DNA of 64,000 nucleotides from Halomonas sp. HL-93. GTDB taxonomy: Bacteria; Pseudomonadota; Gammaproteobacteria; Pseudomonadales; Halomonadaceae. The notes beneath the pieces were generated by a model. That model searched no databases, had not been told where the DNA came from, and was given only the letters and a program-made list of their open reading frames with translations. The stretch spans positions 2,666,001 through 2,730,000 of the forward strand of contig NZ_LT593974.1 in assembly GCF_900086985.1 (NCBI RefSeq). Direction: 5' to 3'. Both the position numbers and the translations under genes were made by a program. Shown in pieces: positions 1-11,913 of the stretch. Position 1 is the stretch's first letter, and every line of letters starts with the position of its first letter.

Positions 1-1437
<1,437 letters not shown>

Positions 1438-1659
1438 TTATAAATTCTTAAGCGTCGCGGCTCATTGAGCAAGAAACCTTATCGCGAAGCGTGCGGAGCT
1501 TTTGGTAGCTCCTCCCATCACATGGTGATTAATAAAAGCCACAAGGTGGTTTATCGGTGGTGGTGACGACGACCCCAGCGGTCACGCAGGAGTATACCAG
1601 CGCTGCACTTTAACCGCATGAGCGATTGTCGACAAATCAAGGGCAGCCCAAACGAGACA

Positions 1660-2274
1660 ATGAGCAACCTATATTTACTGCATAAACCCTACCGCATGCT
1701 GTCCCAGTTCACCGACCCCCAGGGCCGCGCCACCCTGGCGGATGTGATTGACGTGCCAGACGTTTATGCCGCCGGTCGGCTCGACTACGACTCGGAAGGC
1801 CTGCTGCTGCTCAGCGATGATGGCAGCCTGATTCACCGCATTGCCCATCCGCGCCATAAACAACCGAAAACCTACTGGGTTCAGCTCGAAGGGCGAATCG
1901 ACGACGACGCCCTACACGCGCTGAAAAGCGGCGTGGCGCTAAAAGACGGGCCCACGCTGCCTGCCAAGGCGCGGCGTATCGACCCACCCAACATCGCCCC
2001 GCGCCACCCGGCCATTGACCCTAAGCGCCACCCATCCACCAGCTGGCTGGAGCTGACAATCAGCGAAGGCCGCAACCGCCAGGTGCGACGCATGACCGCC
2101 CACGTCGGCTTCCCCACGCTGCGTCTGATTCGCGCTGCAATCGGCCCTTGGCAGTTGGGCGAACTGGCGCCAGGCGAATGGCGTCACGAAACCCTGCATG
2201 CGCCGCGCGCGGCGAAGCCCAATCAGCGCCCAACCCAGCGCAAACGGCCCGCATCAGGGCGCAAGCGGTCATGA
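1660..2274 (+). CDS. rluE: 23S rRNA pseudouridine synthase, RluE-like
   Basis: Isomerises a uridine of 23S rRNA to pseudouridine; E. coli RluE targets U2457. The protein of about 204 residues opens MSNLYLLHKPYRMLSQFTD and carries the RsuA/RluE-family catalytic motif GRLDYDSEGLLLLSDDG, whose first Asp is the nucleophile, and the family segment EGRNRQVRRMTAHVGFPTLRLIR. I chose the ATG at 1660 because family homology begins there; the in-frame ATG at 1618 adds 14 unrelated residues. The N-terminal S4 domain of RsuA/RluB is absent, as expected for RluE. The C-terminal tail is rich in Arg, Lys and Pro. The stop overlaps the nudJ start (ATGA), so the two are probably translationally coupled. Confidence 0.9.
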   Translation: MSNLYLLHKPYRMLSQFTDPQGRATLADVIDVPDVYAAGRLDYDSEGLLLLSDDGSLIHRIAHPRHKQPKTYWVQLEGRIDDDALHALKSGVALKDGPTLPAKARRIDPPNIAPRHPAIDPKRHPSTSWLELTISEGRNRQVRRMTAHVGFPTLRLIRAAIGPWQLGELAPGEWRHETLHAPRAAKPNQRPTQRKRPASGRKRS

Positions 2275-2714
2275 AACAGACGATTCACAGCACAGCGGCC
2301 TGCGTAATTCAACAGGGCGAACGCTTTCTAATGGTCGAGGAAGCCCGCGGCGGCCCTACCACCGTGTTCAACCAGCCGGCCGGGCATATCGAACCCGGCG
2401 AAGGGCCTATCACCGCCATCTTGCGCGAGGTCGCCGAAGAAACCGCTTGGCAGGTCACGCTCACCGGCTACCTGGGGCTTTACATTTTCCATACGCCCCA
2501 GGGAAAAACCTTTCACAGCCACGGCTTTATCGCCACGCCCAAGACGTTTCTGGATACCCCGCTGGATCGTGACATTACCGCCACCCACTGGCTGACACTG
2601 GATGAAATTCAGGCGCTCAATCACGCTGGGCGATTGCGCAGTCCTCTGGTGGTCACCCGCATTGAAGATGCCATGCAACACCACCATTACCCCCTAGAGG
2701 TAATCCGCGAGTGA
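2271..2714 (+). CDS. nudJ: Nudix hydrolase, NudJ-like phosphatase
   Basis: NudJ proteins hydrolyse nucleoside di- and triphosphates and the thiamine precursor HMP-PP in the cytosol. The 147-residue protein begins MKQTIHSTAACVIQQGERFL and has a full Nudix box, GHIEPGEGPITAILREVAEETAW, with the expected G-x5-E-x7-REVAEE spacing for Mg binding. The ATG at 2271 overlaps the rluE stop; an upstream in-frame ATG at 2148 would lie wholly inside rluE and is rejected. The order rluE-nudJ-mnmA resembles the E. coli neighbourhood, where nudJ also sits next to mnmA and rluE. Confidence 0.9.
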   Translation: MKQTIHSTAACVIQQGERFLMVEEARGGPTTVFNQPAGHIEPGEGPITAILREVAEETAWQVTLTGYLGLYIFHTPQGKTFHSHGFIATPKTFLDTPLDRDITATHWLTLDEIQALNHAGRLRSPLVVTRIEDAMQHHHYPLEVIRE

Positions 2715-2781
2715 AGCACTCGAAGCGCCATGGCTGCATCGTGTATAATCACCGCCCAATTGCATACCACTCCAACCGAGG

Positions 2782-3926
2782 ATGGCGATGACATCCACCA
2801 CTGGCACCTCCACGCCCACGGCGTCTGCGACCGGCAAAGTGATTGTCGGCATGTCCGGCGGCGTTGACTCTTCCGTATCGGCCTTGTTGTTACTACAACA
2901 GGGCTACGACGTGGAAGGCCTGTTCATGAAAAACTGGGACGAAGACGACGGCACGGAGTACTGCACGGCGAAGGAAGACCTCGCCGACGCCGAAGCGGTG
3001 TGCGCCAAGCTTGGCATTAAGCTGCATACGGCCAATTTTGCCGCCGAATACTGGGATAACGTTTTTGAGCACTTTCTCGCCGAGTACAAAGCGGGCCGTA
3101 CACCTAATCCGGATATTCTGTGCAACCGCGAAATAAAATTTAAAGTGTTTCTTGAATACGCGGAGATGCTCGGCGCGGAGAAAATCGCCACCGGTCACTA
3201 TGTTCGTGAAGGCACCCGGGAAGGTCGCCCCCGCCTGTTAAAAGGCCTGGACGGCAACAAGGACCAGAGCTACTTCCTGCATGCCGTGCCCGAAGCTGCC
3301 ATTGCGCGCACGCTATTTCCGGTGGGTGAGCTGGAAAAGCCTGCGGTGCGCGCGCTGGCCGAGCAGCACGATCTAATCACCGCCAAGAAGAAAGACTCCA
3401 CCGGCATCTGCTTTATCGGCGAACGCCGCTTTCGCGACTTTCTCAAGCAATACCTGCCCGCCCAGCCCGGCACCATCGAAACCCCCGAGGGCGATGTGAT
3501 CGGCGAGCATATGGGGCTGATGTATTACACCCTCGGCCAACGCCAGGGGCTCGGCATTGGCGGCTTGGCCAACTATTCCGAAGACCCGTGGTATGTCGCC
3601 CAGAAAGATCTGGAACGCAACGTGCTGGTAGCCGTGCAAGGTAAGCATCATTCGCTGCTCTATAGCGATGCGCTGGTCACCGAGCCGATGGACTGGGTCG
3701 CCGGTGAGCCACCGGTCACCCAAGGGCGCTTCACGGCTAAAACCCGCTACCGCCAGAGCGATCGAGGCTGCGAGATAATTGCCAAGCCTGATGGCAGCGT
3801 CGAGGTACATTTCGACGATCCCCAACGCGCCGTAACCCCAGGTCAGTCGCTCGTTCTCTACGACGGCGATATTTGCCTGGGCGGCGGTGTGATTCACTCC
3901 ACATGGAAGGCAACCGAGGCAGCCAC

Positions 3927-3930
<4 letters not shown>
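2782..3930 (+). CDS. mnmA: tRNA-specific 2-thiouridylase
   Basis: Uses ATP and a persulfide relayed by the Tus proteins to thiolate U34 of tRNA Lys, Glu and Gln. The 382-residue product has the PP-loop [10 protein letters not shown] near residue 24, the catalytic Cys in ILCNREIKF, and the second Cys in [12 protein letters not shown]. It also has the C-terminal beta-barrel segment [15 protein letters not shown] (here [10 protein letters not shown]). Length is slightly over the usual 360-370 because of a Ser/Thr-rich N-terminal extension of about 17 residues. An ATG at 2788 is an alternative start. Its TGA overlaps the hflD ATG, so the pair is co-translated. Confidence 0.97.
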
Positions 3931-5997
<2,067 letters not shown>

Positions 5998-6067
5998 TCC
6001 GGTTTTGGCCCTTACATCGGTTTTAACCAACTGCTTACACTGCGAATCTTCGCGCTAGGATAACGTC

Positions 6068-7255
6068 ATGCACCCTTCCGATAAGCCACTTACCTTGCTA
6101 GGCGACTTGACCCCAGCAGAATTCTTGGCGAGCTACTGGCAACAAAAACCGCTGCTGATCCGCGGGGCAATGCCTGACTTTATCAGCCCCATCGAACCCG
6201 ACGAGCTGGCAGGACTTGCCTGCGAGCCCGGCATAGAGGCGCGTCTGGTGGAAGAAAAAGGCCCCAACGGCGCATGGGAGGTATCCCACGGGCCTTTCGA
6301 TGAAGCCACCTTTGAGCGCCTGCCCAACGGCCACTGGAGTCTGTTGGTTCAAGCCGTGGATCACTATCTGCCGTCGGTGGCCGCCCTGTTGGATGAATTC
6401 GATTTTCTGCCCCGCTGGCGACTAGACGACGTGATGATCAGCTATGCTCCGCCCGGCGGCAGCGTCGGTCCCCATGTCGACCAGTACGATGTGTTCCTGT
6501 TTCAGGCCAGTGGCCAACGCCGCTGGCAACTGGGTGGCCAACCCGGTGATGACGCGCCGATTATTCAGGGCATTGACCTGCGTATCCTGGAAACCTTCGC
6601 GGTTGAAGAAGACTCCGACTGGGTGTTGGAACCCGGCGACATGCTCTACTTACCGCCAGGCTGGGCCCATCACGGCGTTAGCCAAACGGAAGACTGCATG
6701 ACCATGTCGGTAGGCTTCCGCGCACCCTCGGCCGACGAAGCGGTCACGTCCTACGCCGATTTCCTGGGCGAACAGCTGCCCGCCTCCCTGCGCTACGCCG
6801 ACCCCGAACTCACGCCCGCAGAACACAGCGGCGAGCTCGACGATGCCGCAGTAGAGCGTATGCGCCAGCTAATCGTGTCGACGCTGGATAATCCACAGCA
6901 AATCGCCCAGTGGTTCGGCCGCGTGATGACTCAACCCAAGTATGTCGACCAAGTCGTACCGCTTGACCCTCCCATGACCGAAGCCAACCTTGTTGCTCAG
7001 CTACAAGAAGGCGAGCCGCTATACCACATGCCCGGCTCACGCTTCGCCTGGCGCAGCGAGGGTAACGCCACCACGCTGTTCGCCGACGGTGAAGGCTATG
7101 CCTGCTCGGAAGCGCTGGCACAGCGCCTGGCGTCAACCGCACCGCTTCACGAGGATGTGCTGGAATTGCCAGGCGCCAAATCGCTCATTACCCAGTTGGT
7201 CAACGCCGGCAGCCTAAGCTGGTTACATGACGACGATGGCGACGACGACGAATAA
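6068..7255 (+). CDS. roxA: Ribosomal protein uL16 arginine hydroxylase, JmjC-type (RoxA/YcfD family)
   Basis: RoxA is an Fe(II)/2-oxoglutarate oxygenase that hydroxylates an arginine of ribosomal protein L16. The 395-residue protein opens with the cupin segment LTLLGDLTPAEFLASYWQQKPLLIRGAM. Its iron ligands are visible as the HVD motif in GGSVGPHVDQYDVFLFQ and the distal His in YLPPGWAHHGVS. The C-terminal region (from about residue 220) matches the dimerisation and winged-helix part of the family. Length is close to E. coli RoxA (373). The Asp-rich C-terminus lies upstream of, or overlaps, the GNAT gene depending on that gene's start. Confidence 0.93.
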   Translation: MHPSDKPLTLLGDLTPAEFLASYWQQKPLLIRGAMPDFISPIEPDELAGLACEPGIEARLVEEKGPNGAWEVSHGPFDEATFERLPNGHWSLLVQAVDHYLPSVAALLDEFDFLPRWRLDDVMISYAPPGGSVGPHVDQYDVFLFQASGQRRWQLGGQPGDDAPIIQGIDLRILETFAVEEDSDWVLEPGDMLYLPPGWAHHGVSQTEDCMTMSVGFRAPSADEAVTSYADFLGEQLPASLRYADPELTPAEHSGELDDAAVERMRQLIVSTLDNPQQIAQWFGRVMTQPKYVDQVVPLDPPMTEANLVAQLQEGEPLYHMPGSRFAWRSEGNATTLFADGEGYACSEALAQRLASTAPLHEDVLELPGAKSLITQLVNAGSLSWLHDDDGDDDE

Positions 7256-7256
7256 C

Positions 7257-7709
7257 ATGCCCCGCGACGCTCTACCGGTGAATATCCAAGAGGGTGAATG
7301 GTCGTTGCTCGGCAACATCGCAAGCCCTATTCGCCGCGTAGTGTTCATCGACGAACAGCAGGTGCCCCAAGACGAAGAATGGGACGGCCAGGACCCAGCC
7401 TGCCGTCACTTTGTTGCCTATCTTAACGACCAACCAGTAGGCACCGCGCGGCTACTGCCCGACGGCCATATTGGCCGCGTGGCAGTGCTTGCCGAGGCAC
7501 GCGGATCAGGCATCGGCGGCCAATTAATGGCCGCCGCCATCGCCTGTGCCCAGCGTCTTGGCCACCCTCAAGTAGCGCTCAGCGCGCAGCTCCATGCGCT
7601 GGCGTTCTACGAACGGCTCGGCTTCACCGCCCACGGCGACATCTTCATGGACGCAGGCATTCCCCATCGTGAGATGACCCTTACCCTCAGCCCATCGCCT
7701 GCTCGCTAG
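7257..7709 (+). CDS. GNAT family N-acetyltransferase (ElaA/YjcF-like)
   Basis: A small acetyl-CoA-dependent acetyltransferase of about 150 residues. The core fits the GNAT fold: IRRVVFIDEQQVPQDEEWDGQD near the N-terminus, GTARLLPDGHIGRVAVLAEARGSGIGGQLM (the RGSGIG part is the acetyl-CoA pyrophosphate loop), and LHALAFYERLGFTAHGDIFMDAGIPH at the C-terminus. The last segment is typical of the YjcF group, whose substrates are mostly unknown. The ATG at 7257 lies just after the roxA stop; an in-frame ATG at 7227 would overlap roxA by 29 bases and is equally possible. It is probably cotranscribed with roxA. Confidence 0.85.
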   Translation: MPRDALPVNIQEGEWSLLGNIASPIRRVVFIDEQQVPQDEEWDGQDPACRHFVAYLNDQPVGTARLLPDGHIGRVAVLAEARGSGIGGQLMAAAIACAQRLGHPQVALSAQLHALAFYERLGFTAHGDIFMDAGIPHREMTLTLSPSPAR

Positions 7710-8000
7710 TTGCGAAATTCCACTACACAATCCCACCGCTTTGTTACCCGGCTGTAGTCGGGCTACAACGCTGCCTGCCCCCAAGTGTCAATTGTTGCCT
7801 ACCTCGCCTTCGGGGATAGTGGTTTTACTGCAGTGCCACATGGCCTGCCCGAAATCACCGCGCTTACGACGTTCTATTAAGAGACTTATTTCTTAAAGAC
7901 ACGCCAAGCGAATTGAACGATGCTGAAAATGACTTCGCAGGTGCAGCATAAGAAACTGCTAACGTGCGCATCGTTATCACAACCCCGGAGGGATTAGCTC
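7710..8000. other. Intergenic region upstream of aceA
   Basis: About 290 bases with no supported gene. A clear ribosome binding site (CCCGGAGGGA, near 7983) precedes the aceA ATG. The aceA promoter presumably lies here, but I see no motif strong enough to name. A short imperfect hairpin, CCCGGCTGTAGTCGGG near 7745, has no following T-run and is not called a terminator. Confidence 0.5.
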
Positions 8001-9599
8001 ATGACTGGACTACTTGAAGAGATCAAGGCACTGGCCCAACTACGCGAAGCACAAGGCGGCAAATGGGACAACATCAAGCCTGAATACGCCGCGCGTATGC
8101 GTGCCCAGAACCGCTTTCACACCGGCCTGGACATCGCCCGCTACACCGCCAAGATCATGCGCGACGACATGGCCGCCTACGATGCCGACACCGCCAACTA
8201 CACCCAATCACTAGGTTGCTGGCACGGCTTTATCGGCCAGCAGAAGATGATTTCCATCAAGAAGCACTTCGGCACCACCAAACGCAGCTACCTCTACCTC
8301 TCCGGCTGGATGGTTGCCGCCCTGCGCTCCGAGTTCGGCCCGCTGCCCGACCAGTCCATGCACGAGAAAACCTCGGTCGCCAATCTGATCGAAGAGCTCT
8401 ACACCTTCCTCAAGCAGGCCGATTCGTGGGAGCTCAACCACCTCTTCCGCGCGCTGGACGACGCCAAAGAGGCTGGCGTCAAAGCCAAGGAGCAGGAACT
8501 GATCAGCCAGATCGACAACCACGAAACCCACATCGTGCCGATCATTGCCGACATCGACGCTGGCTTTGGCAACGCCGAGGCCACCTACCTGCTGGCCAAG
8601 AAGTTCATCGAAGCCGGTGCCTGCTGCATCCAGTTGGAAAACCAGGTATCCGACGAGAAGCAGTGCGGCCACCAGGACGGCAAGGTCACCGTGCCCCACG
8701 AAGACTTCATCGCCAAGATCAACGCCGTCCGCTACGCCTTCCTCGAGCTGGGCGTCGAAGACGGCGTCATCGTGGCACGTACCGACTCGCTGGGGGCGGG
8801 CCTTACCCAGAAGATCGCCGTGACCAACGAACCGGGCGACCTGGGCGACCAGTACAACAGCTTCCTGGATGGCGACGTGATCGAATCGGCCTCCGACATC
8901 AACAACGGCGACGTGGTCATCAAGCAGAACGGCAAACTGGTCAAGCCCAAGCGCCTGGCCTCCGGCCTTTACCAGTTCAAGCCCGGTACCGGCGAAAACC
9001 GCGTGATACTCGACTGCATCACCAGCCTGCAAAACGGCGCTGACTTGCTATGGATCGAAACCGAAAAACCCCACGTTGGCCAGATCGCGTCGATGGTCAA
9101 CCGCATCCGCGAAGTCTGCCCAGATGCCAAGCTGGTCTACAACAACTCACCGTCGTTCAACTGGACGTTGAACTTCCGCCAGCAAGTGTTCGATGCCTGG
9201 GAAAAAGAAGGCAAGGACGTCTCGGCCTACGAGCGCGACAAGCTGATGAGCGTCGAGTACGACAACACTGAGCTTGGTCAGCTTGCCGACGAGTGGACGC
9301 GTAACTTCCAGCGCGACGGCGCGCGGGAAGCGGGCATCTTCCACCACCTGATTACCCTGCCCACCTACCACACCGCGGCGCTGTCTACCGACAATCTGGC
9401 TAAGGACTACTTCGGTGACGAAGGCATGCTGGCCTACGTCAAGAAAGTTCAGCGCGAGGAAATCCGCCAGGGCATCGCCACAGTTCGCCACCAGGACATG
9501 GCTGGCTCCAACATCGGCGATGATCATAAAGAGTTCTTCCACGGTGACGCCGCGCTGAAAGCAGGCGGCAAAGACAACACCATGAACCAGTTTGGCTAA
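8001..9599 (+). CDS. aceA: Isocitrate lyase (long form)
   Basis: Cleaves isocitrate to succinate and glyoxylate, the first step of the glyoxylate shunt used for growth on acetate or fatty acids. The 532-residue protein belongs to the long isocitrate lyase group found in Pseudomonas and relatives, rather than the roughly 430-residue E. coli form. The active-site loop reads DEKQCGHQDGKV with Cys222, a variant of the usual KKCGH. VPIIADIDAGFGNAEATY supplies the Mg-binding acidic residues, and YNNSPSFNWTLNF is the conserved C-terminal-half segment. It is flanked by a strong ribosome binding site and an intrinsic terminator, so it is probably a single-gene unit. Confidence 0.96.
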   Translation: MTGLLEEIKALAQLREAQGGKWDNIKPEYAARMRAQNRFHTGLDIARYTAKIMRDDMAAYDADTANYTQSLGCWHGFIGQQKMISIKKHFGTTKRSYLYLSGWMVAALRSEFGPLPDQSMHEKTSVANLIEELYTFLKQADSWELNHLFRALDDAKEAGVKAKEQELISQIDNHETHIVPIIADIDAGFGNAEATYLLAKKFIEAGACCIQLENQVSDEKQCGHQDGKVTVPHEDFIAKINAVRYAFLELGVEDGVIVARTDSLGAGLTQKIAVTNEPGDLGDQYNSFLDGDVIESASDINNGDVVIKQNGKLVKPKRLASGLYQFKPGTGENRVILDCITSLQNGADLLWIETEKPHVGQIASMVNRIREVCPDAKLVYNNSPSFNWTLNFRQQVFDAWEKEGKDVSAYERDKLMSVEYDNTELGQLADEWTRNFQRDGAREAGIFHHLITLPTYHTAALSTDNLAKDYFGDEGMLAYVKKVQREEIRQGIATVRHQDMAGSNIGDDHKEFFHGDAALKAGGKDNTMNQFG

Positions 9600-9630
9600 T
9601 ACTCACCCCGAGCCAATTCGCTAGCCGTAC

Positions 9631-9667
9631 CAACGCCCAGCAGGTTTGACCTTCTGGGCGTTTTTTT
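9631..9667 (+). terminator. Rho-independent terminator of aceA
   Basis: The inverted repeat AACGCCCAG / CTGGGCGTT is separated by a 13-base loop and followed by a run of T residues. It lies 32 bases after the aceA stop. Confidence 0.9.
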
Positions 9668-9849
9668 CACCTAGTTTTGCACACTATTTTCTTAATCAGC
9701 GACTACACTCGCTATCATTACTTTTATTCTCAACAAACTGCTTTGCAACCTGAGCAATATTGAGTATGTTGTTAACGAACACTGTTCTATAATTTAGTCA
9801 CATGTCCCGTAGCTAACGGGTTGGCTAAGCGACCCTCTCGGAGGTTTCC

Positions 9850-10317
9850 ATGAAGCGTTTACTCCCTATCGCCGCACTCAGCGTTCTCGTTCTCGCTGGT
9901 TGCGCCAATACATCGGGCTATTCGGGCGATGTGTACAGCGGTAATCAAGCCAAGACCAGCCAAAGTGTCAGGATTGGCACTATTGCGGCGGTACGTCCGG
10001 TAAAAATCCAAGCGGATAGCCGCACGGGCGGCCTGCTAGGCGGTGGCGGCGGCGCGATTATCGGCGGCCTGCTGGGTAACCAAGTAGGCGGCGGCTCTGG
10101 TCGGCAACTCGCCACCGTTGCTGGTGCGCTGGGTGGCTCCATTGCCGGTACCGCTGCCGAAGACCGCGCCAACCGTATTGACGCACTGGAAATGGAAATC
10201 CGCCTGGAAGACGGCAGCGATGTGGTTGTCGTTCAACGTGCTGACCGCGATTTCCAGCCCGGTCAAAAAGTTCGCCTGATTGGCAACGGCGCCAACGCAA
10301 GTGTCGCCCCCTACTAA
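9850..10317 (+). CDS. Glycine-zipper outer-membrane lipoprotein (SlyB/17 kDa antigen-like)
   Basis: A predicted lipoprotein of 155 residues. The signal peptide MKRLLPIAALSVLVLAGC ends in a lipobox (LAGC, Cys18). A glycine-zipper hairpin follows at about residues 57-105 (GGLLGGGGGAIIGGLLGNQVGGG...LGGSIAGTAAE), which in this family inserts in the outer membrane. The C-terminal part is a small beta domain (EIRLEDGSDVVVVQRAD...GQKVRLIG). SlyB-type proteins are stress-induced envelope-stabilising lipoproteins, often under PhoPQ control; regulation here is not visible. It has its own ribosome binding site (CTCGGAGGT) and terminator. Confidence 0.88.
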   Translation: MKRLLPIAALSVLVLAGCANTSGYSGDVYSGNQAKTSQSVRIGTIAAVRPVKIQADSRTGGLLGGGGGAIIGGLLGNQVGGGSGRQLATVAGALGGSIAGTAAEDRANRIDALEMEIRLEDGSDVVVVQRADRDFQPGQKVRLIGNGANASVAPY

Positions 10318-10338
10318 TTAGCGAAGCGTCGGTATAGC

Positions 10339-10375
10339 AAAGCGCCCCGCCAGCATCGCTGACGGGGCGCTTTTT
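10339..10375 (+). terminator. Rho-independent terminator of the lipoprotein gene
   Basis: A GC-rich stem (AAGCGCCCCG / CGGGGCGCTT) with a 13-base loop is followed by TTTTTG. It is 22 bases past the stop. The opposite strand also has a short T-run, so it may serve the minus-strand gene at 10404 as well. Confidence 0.9.
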
Positions 10376-10403
10376 GTTTCACCAACTTAATCCACGGACT
10401 GGC

Positions 10404-10682
10404 TTAATGAGGCGCTTTACTGGATGCCCAGTTAATCAGTTTAAATACCACCAAACCGATAATGCCCAGCAGAATGGCAACTAGCAGAACATCTACCGGG
10501 CGTACCAGCGTGGTCGCGCCCAGCACGGCCAGGGCCGATACCCACAGCCAGCGATTATCACCGTGGGTTTTCAGCGCAGCGGGCAGCATTTTATCCAGCC
10601 CAGCGCTCACGGTTTGCCAGCGCTGATTAACAAAATAACCAATCAGCACAAAGGCGATCAGCCAAATCAGTAATAAGGTCAT
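10404..10682 (-). CDS. Small inner-membrane protein of unknown function
   Basis: A 92-residue protein with an N-terminal membrane segment (TLLLIWLIAFVLIGYFV), a short polar stretch, and two more hydrophobic segments (WLWVSALAVLGATTLV and VDVLLVAILLGIIGLVVFKLI). I do not recognise a family. It is read divergently from the FKBP gene and lies tail to tail with the lipoprotein gene. The gene call rests on clean membrane segments, a plausible start and the absence of a better frame. Confidence 0.7.
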   Translation of the reverse strand: MTLLLIWLIAFVLIGYFVNQRWQTVSAGLDKMLPAALKTHGDNRWLWVSALAVLGATTLVRPVDVLLVAILLGIIGLVVFKLINWASSKAPH

Positions 10683-10854
10683 GTCATGCTCCGTAGAAGG
10701 TGCGGCGGAAAAAGTGTTCGGCTAGGGTAGCCCTGCACAATCCAGGGCGCAATACCGCCAAAAGATGAGAGACGGAAAATCCCCTTCTACCCCCTGACAA
10801 GCCAGCGCTCACGCGTTACCATGTTGGGACATGCACTCACCGAAAGGTTATTTA

Positions 10855-11337
10855 ATGCAAATTGCGCAAAACTCGGTTGTCGCGTTCCACTACACCTTAA
10901 CCAATGATGAGGGTGAAGTGCTAGACAGTTCCGAAGGCCGTGAGCCACTCACCTACCTCCATGGTTCAGGCAATATTATTCCTGGCCTGGAAAAAGAGCT
11001 TGAAGGCCACGGTGCTGGCGAAAAGCTGAACGTTAAAGTGACCCCGGAAGAGGGTTACGGCGAAGTTCAGGAACAGCTCATGCAAGAAGTTCCGCGCGAT
11101 GCTTTCCAAGGTGTTGAAAGCGTCGAGCCGGGCATGCAGTTCCAGGCGCAGACCCAAGGCGGCCCGCTAATGGTTACCGTTAAGAAAGTCGAAGGCGACA
11201 CCGTCGTCGTCGACGGCAACCATCCGCTAGCCGGTCAGCACCTCAACTTTGACGTTGAAATCGCCGAAGTACGCGAAGCCAGCGAAGAAGAAGTTGAGCA
11301 CGGCCATGTTCACGGCGAAGGCGGCGTAGAGCACTAA
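10855..11337 (+). CDS. slyD: FKBP-type peptidyl-prolyl cis-trans isomerase, SlyD-like
   Basis: SlyD is a cytosolic prolyl isomerase and chaperone that also donates nickel to hydrogenase maturation. The 160-residue protein starts MQIAQNSVVAFHYTLTNDEG. It has the FKBP core (LHGSGNIIPGLEKELEGHGAGE), the inserted-flap region (VTPEEGYGEVQEQLMQEVPRDAF) and a short His-containing tail (HGHVHGEGGVEH), shorter than the metal-binding tail of E. coli SlyD. The ATG at 10855 is preferred over 10831 because homology starts there. It lies next to nikR and the nickel importer, though a terminator separates them. Confidence 0.88.
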   Translation: MQIAQNSVVAFHYTLTNDEGEVLDSSEGREPLTYLHGSGNIIPGLEKELEGHGAGEKLNVKVTPEEGYGEVQEQLMQEVPRDAFQGVESVEPGMQFQAQTQGGPLMVTVKKVEGDTVVVDGNHPLAGQHLNFDVEIAEVREASEEEVEHGHVHGEGGVEH

Positions 11338-11380
11338 GCTCTTCCCCTGGGCTGTTCATCAGCCCACGCGTGACATGCGA

Positions 11381-11408
11381 AAAGGCGACCCAAGCGGTCG
11401 CCTTTTTT
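11381..11408. terminator. Bidirectional intrinsic terminator between slyD and nikR
   Basis: The stem AAGGCGACC / GGTCGCCTT with a 5-base loop is followed by T6 on the plus strand and by four T on the minus strand. It separates the convergent slyD and nikR genes. Confidence 0.88.
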
Positions 11409-11413
11409 ATGCT

Positions 11414-11815
11414 TTACTCCTCAGGAATCAATACCAGTTGGCCGTGACGAACGCTGCGCGATGAGGTCACCTCGGCAGCGAACTGTTTGAGCGCTGCACC
11501 CTGCCCCTTCAATAGCGCTACCTCCAGGCAGCTGTCGTGATTAATATGCACGTGAAGCGTCGACAGCGTCAGGTCGTGATGGTCATGGGAATGCCGGGTT
11601 AAGCGCTTGGAAAGCTCACGCGCGGCGTGGTCATAGACATATACCAGCGCTCCCATACAGGGCGTCTCGGGGGCCGCTTCTTGCTTCACCTGATTGAGTC
11701 CACTGCGGGCTAAATCGCGGATCGCTTCCGAGCGATTCTGATAGCCCCGCTCACGCATTAGCGTATCCACTTCTGCCAGCAATTCTTCGTCAAGCGTTAC
11801 CGTTACTCGCTGCAT
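11414..11815 (-). CDS. nikR: Nickel-responsive transcriptional repressor NikR
   Basis: NikR is a tetrameric ribbon-helix-helix repressor that shuts off nickel uptake when nickel is bound. The 133-residue protein has the N-terminal RHH DNA-binding segment (MQRVTVTLDEELLAEVDTLM...NRSEAIRDL) and a C-terminal ACT-like metal domain. The Ni ligands of E. coli NikR (His76, His87, His89, Cys95) are all present one residue later, at His77, His88, His90 and Cys96. It is divergent from nikA with the operator between them, so it may also regulate itself. Confidence 0.96.
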   Translation of the reverse strand: MQRVTVTLDEELLAEVDTLMRERGYQNRSEAIRDLARSGLNQVKQEAAPETPCMGALVYVYDHAARELSKRLTRHSHDHHDLTLSTLHVHINHDSCLEVALLKGQGAALKQFAAEVTSSRSVRHGQLVLIPEE

Positions 11816-11861
11816 GCACGCCCCCTTCTAATGAAAATATGTGCGCCTTTCTGCCTCGCCA

Positions 11862-11889
11862 GTATGATGTTAATCTAAAAACATCATAC
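11862..11889. promoter_or_regulatory. NikR operator
   Basis: The sequence reads GTATGA-N16-TCATAC, with the half-sites and 16-base spacing of the E. coli nik operator. The spacer carries further symmetry (TGTT...AACA). It lies 47 bases upstream of nikR and 25 bases upstream of the nikA ATG, so it can cover both promoters. Confidence 0.93.
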
Positions 11890-11913
11890 CCAGTCGCTAA
11901 TAAGGACACCGCC